The notes under the pieces are model-generated. The model had not been told where the DNA came from, made no database searches, and saw nothing but the letters and a program-made list of their open reading frames with translations. DNA of 24,172 bases from an uncultured Bacteroidota bacterium (GTDB lineage Bacteria; Bacteroidota; Rhodothermia; Rhodothermales; UBA10348). The DNA lies in contig CALBJU010000369.1 of the NCBI GenBank assembly GCA_937893205.1, positions 1 through 24,172 of the forward strand, in the 5' to 3' direction. The translations under genes were made by a program, and so were the position numbers. Shown here piece after piece: positions 23,512-24,172 of this stretch (position 1 is the stretch's first letter; every line of letters begins with the position of its first letter).

Positions 23512-24172
23512 ATGTTGACATGTCGGCTACACTTGAAGGATCGTATCCGAGGGTCCAGAATTTGCTCATCTGGTATCCAACGCACGCCCATCCCTCGTCA
23601 ACGATTCCTGCTCCTGATTCTGCTGCTGATTTTTAATGCTGAAGCAGGCGCACAGGAAATCAAGATCACAGCCGAAAATGACTCGCTCCTCCAGGCTCTG
23701 GAACGCGAAATGGCGGCTGCCCAGCCTCGGCAGAATACGCCTCGATTCCGGCCATCGACGAATCCCGACATCAGCATAATTACGGATGTTCGGTCCTGGT
23801 ACACCTCTCAAGGTCCCAGAAATGTCGATGCTGAAGTACACGAAGTGGAGTCTTCGTTCAGATCGGCCATTGATCCGTTCGCCCGCGCTGACATCTATGT
23901 AAGCATGGCGCACGAGGATGGTGAGTTTGAATTTGAACTAGAGGAAGCCTATCTGACAACGCTGTCGCTACCCTATCGGCTGCAGCTCCGAGTGGGTAAA
24001 TTTCGGAACACTGTCGGAAAAATTAATCGTATCCACCCCCACGCCCTTCCGTTTGTTGACGTTCCGGCCGTCTACACCAACTTTTTTGGCAACGAAGGTC
24101 TCAATGACCAGGGAGCATCTCTGAGTTGGCTCCTGCCCAACACGTCCTTTTATCAAGAGCTAACCGTGGAGG
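23512..24172 (+). CDS. Outer-membrane porin-like beta-barrel protein (5' part only)
   Basis: An open frame from ATG 23512 runs off the right edge (220 codons visible). A Sec signal peptide has core FLLLILLLIF (32-41) and probable cleavage after AEAGA (43-47). The mature part has an Asn/Pro-rich stretch and then NPDISIITDVRSW, DPFARADIYVSMAHEDG, FELEEAYLTTLSLPYRLQLR, VGKFRNTVGKINRIHPHALPF and TNFFGNEGLNDQGASLSWLLP. These alternating strands, and the EEAY-L-LP...VGKFR...H.H...F.D.P order, resemble a group of uncharacterised porin-like outer-membrane proteins that are sometimes found near metal-uptake genes. The 31-residue stretch before the hydrophobic core is unusually long, so the true start could be a non-ATG codon further in, although GGTGAG (23500-23505) sits well for ATG 23512. 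No plug or TonB box is seen. Confidence 0.75.
   Translation, partial: MLTCRLHLKDRIRGSRICSSGIQRTPIPRQRFLLLILLLIFNAEAGAQEIKITAENDSLLQALEREMAAAQPRQNTPRFRPSTNPDISIITDVRSWYTSQGPRNVDAEVHEVESSFRSAIDPFARADIYVSMAHEDGEFEFELEEAYLTTLSLPYRLQLRVGKFRNTVGKINRIHPHALPFVDVPAVYTNFFGNEGLNDQGASLSWLLPNTSFYQELTVE

Overview
This window looks like chromosome from an uncultured or marine member of the Rhodothermota/Bacteroidota group. The evidence is indirect. There is a good TAnnTTTG (Bacteroidota-type -7) element, Shine-Dalgarno sequences are mostly weak or absent, and several encoded families are common in that group (HmuY-like protein, about 800-residue FtsX/MacB permease, GMC dehydrogenase with a gluconate-dehydrogenase subunit-3 partner, class II xylose isomerase). 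I see no tRNA, rRNA, CRISPR array, insertion sequence or phage gene. Genes are densely packed and read as ordinary chromosome with a few accessory metabolic modules.

Layout. (1) 1-7473, minus strand: a tightly coupled recombination/repair operon, addB-addA-rmuC. The first two genes overlap by 4 bp and the last two are 2 bp apart; rmuC runs off the left edge. (2) 7474-7550: a short divergent control region with a perfect 7-bp inverted repeat and a TAnnTTTG element, shared with a plus-strand DEDDh exonuclease (7551-8354). The whole left third is therefore DNA-end processing. (3) 8429-9192: two small membrane proteins, a DUF1761 protein and an unrecognised 68-residue protein, separated by three tandem 13-bp repeats. 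(4) 9257-11543: a small Tat/lipoprotein subunit and a large FAD-dependent GMC oxidoreductase, a probable periplasmic sugar or polyol dehydrogenase. (5) 11556-12341, minus: a TauE/SafE-type anion exporter. (6) 12466-15428: an S1/P1 zinc nuclease, a DUF1905/YdeI-type protein and a DUF885-like lipoprotein that lacks the family's metal site. (7) 15536-17953: an FtsX/MacB-like permease with no ATPase beside it. (8) 17955-18479, minus: a HmuY-like secreted protein. (9) 18560-22806: a sulfatase lipoprotein, xylulokinase and xylose isomerase in one apparent operon. (10) 22837-23319, minus: an NTF2-like (SnoaL/DUF4440) lipoprotein. (11) 23512 to the right edge: the start of an outer-membrane porin-like protein.

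How the genes fit together. AddA and AddB form a double-strand-end helicase-nuclease, and RmuC and the DEDDh exonuclease are plausible partners in the same repair or restart work. The sulfatase-xylB-xylA operon suggests desulfation of a sulfated, xylose-containing glycan in the envelope, followed by xylose to xylulose to xylulose-5-phosphate in the cytoplasm. Its promoter region carries a 10-bp direct repeat at a 22-bp period beside a palindrome, an operator-like arrangement. No wholly new defence system is evident. The strongest leads are the sulfatase/xylose operon with its operator-like repeats, the addBA-rmuC/exonuclease divergon, and the DUF885-like protein that has lost HExxH.
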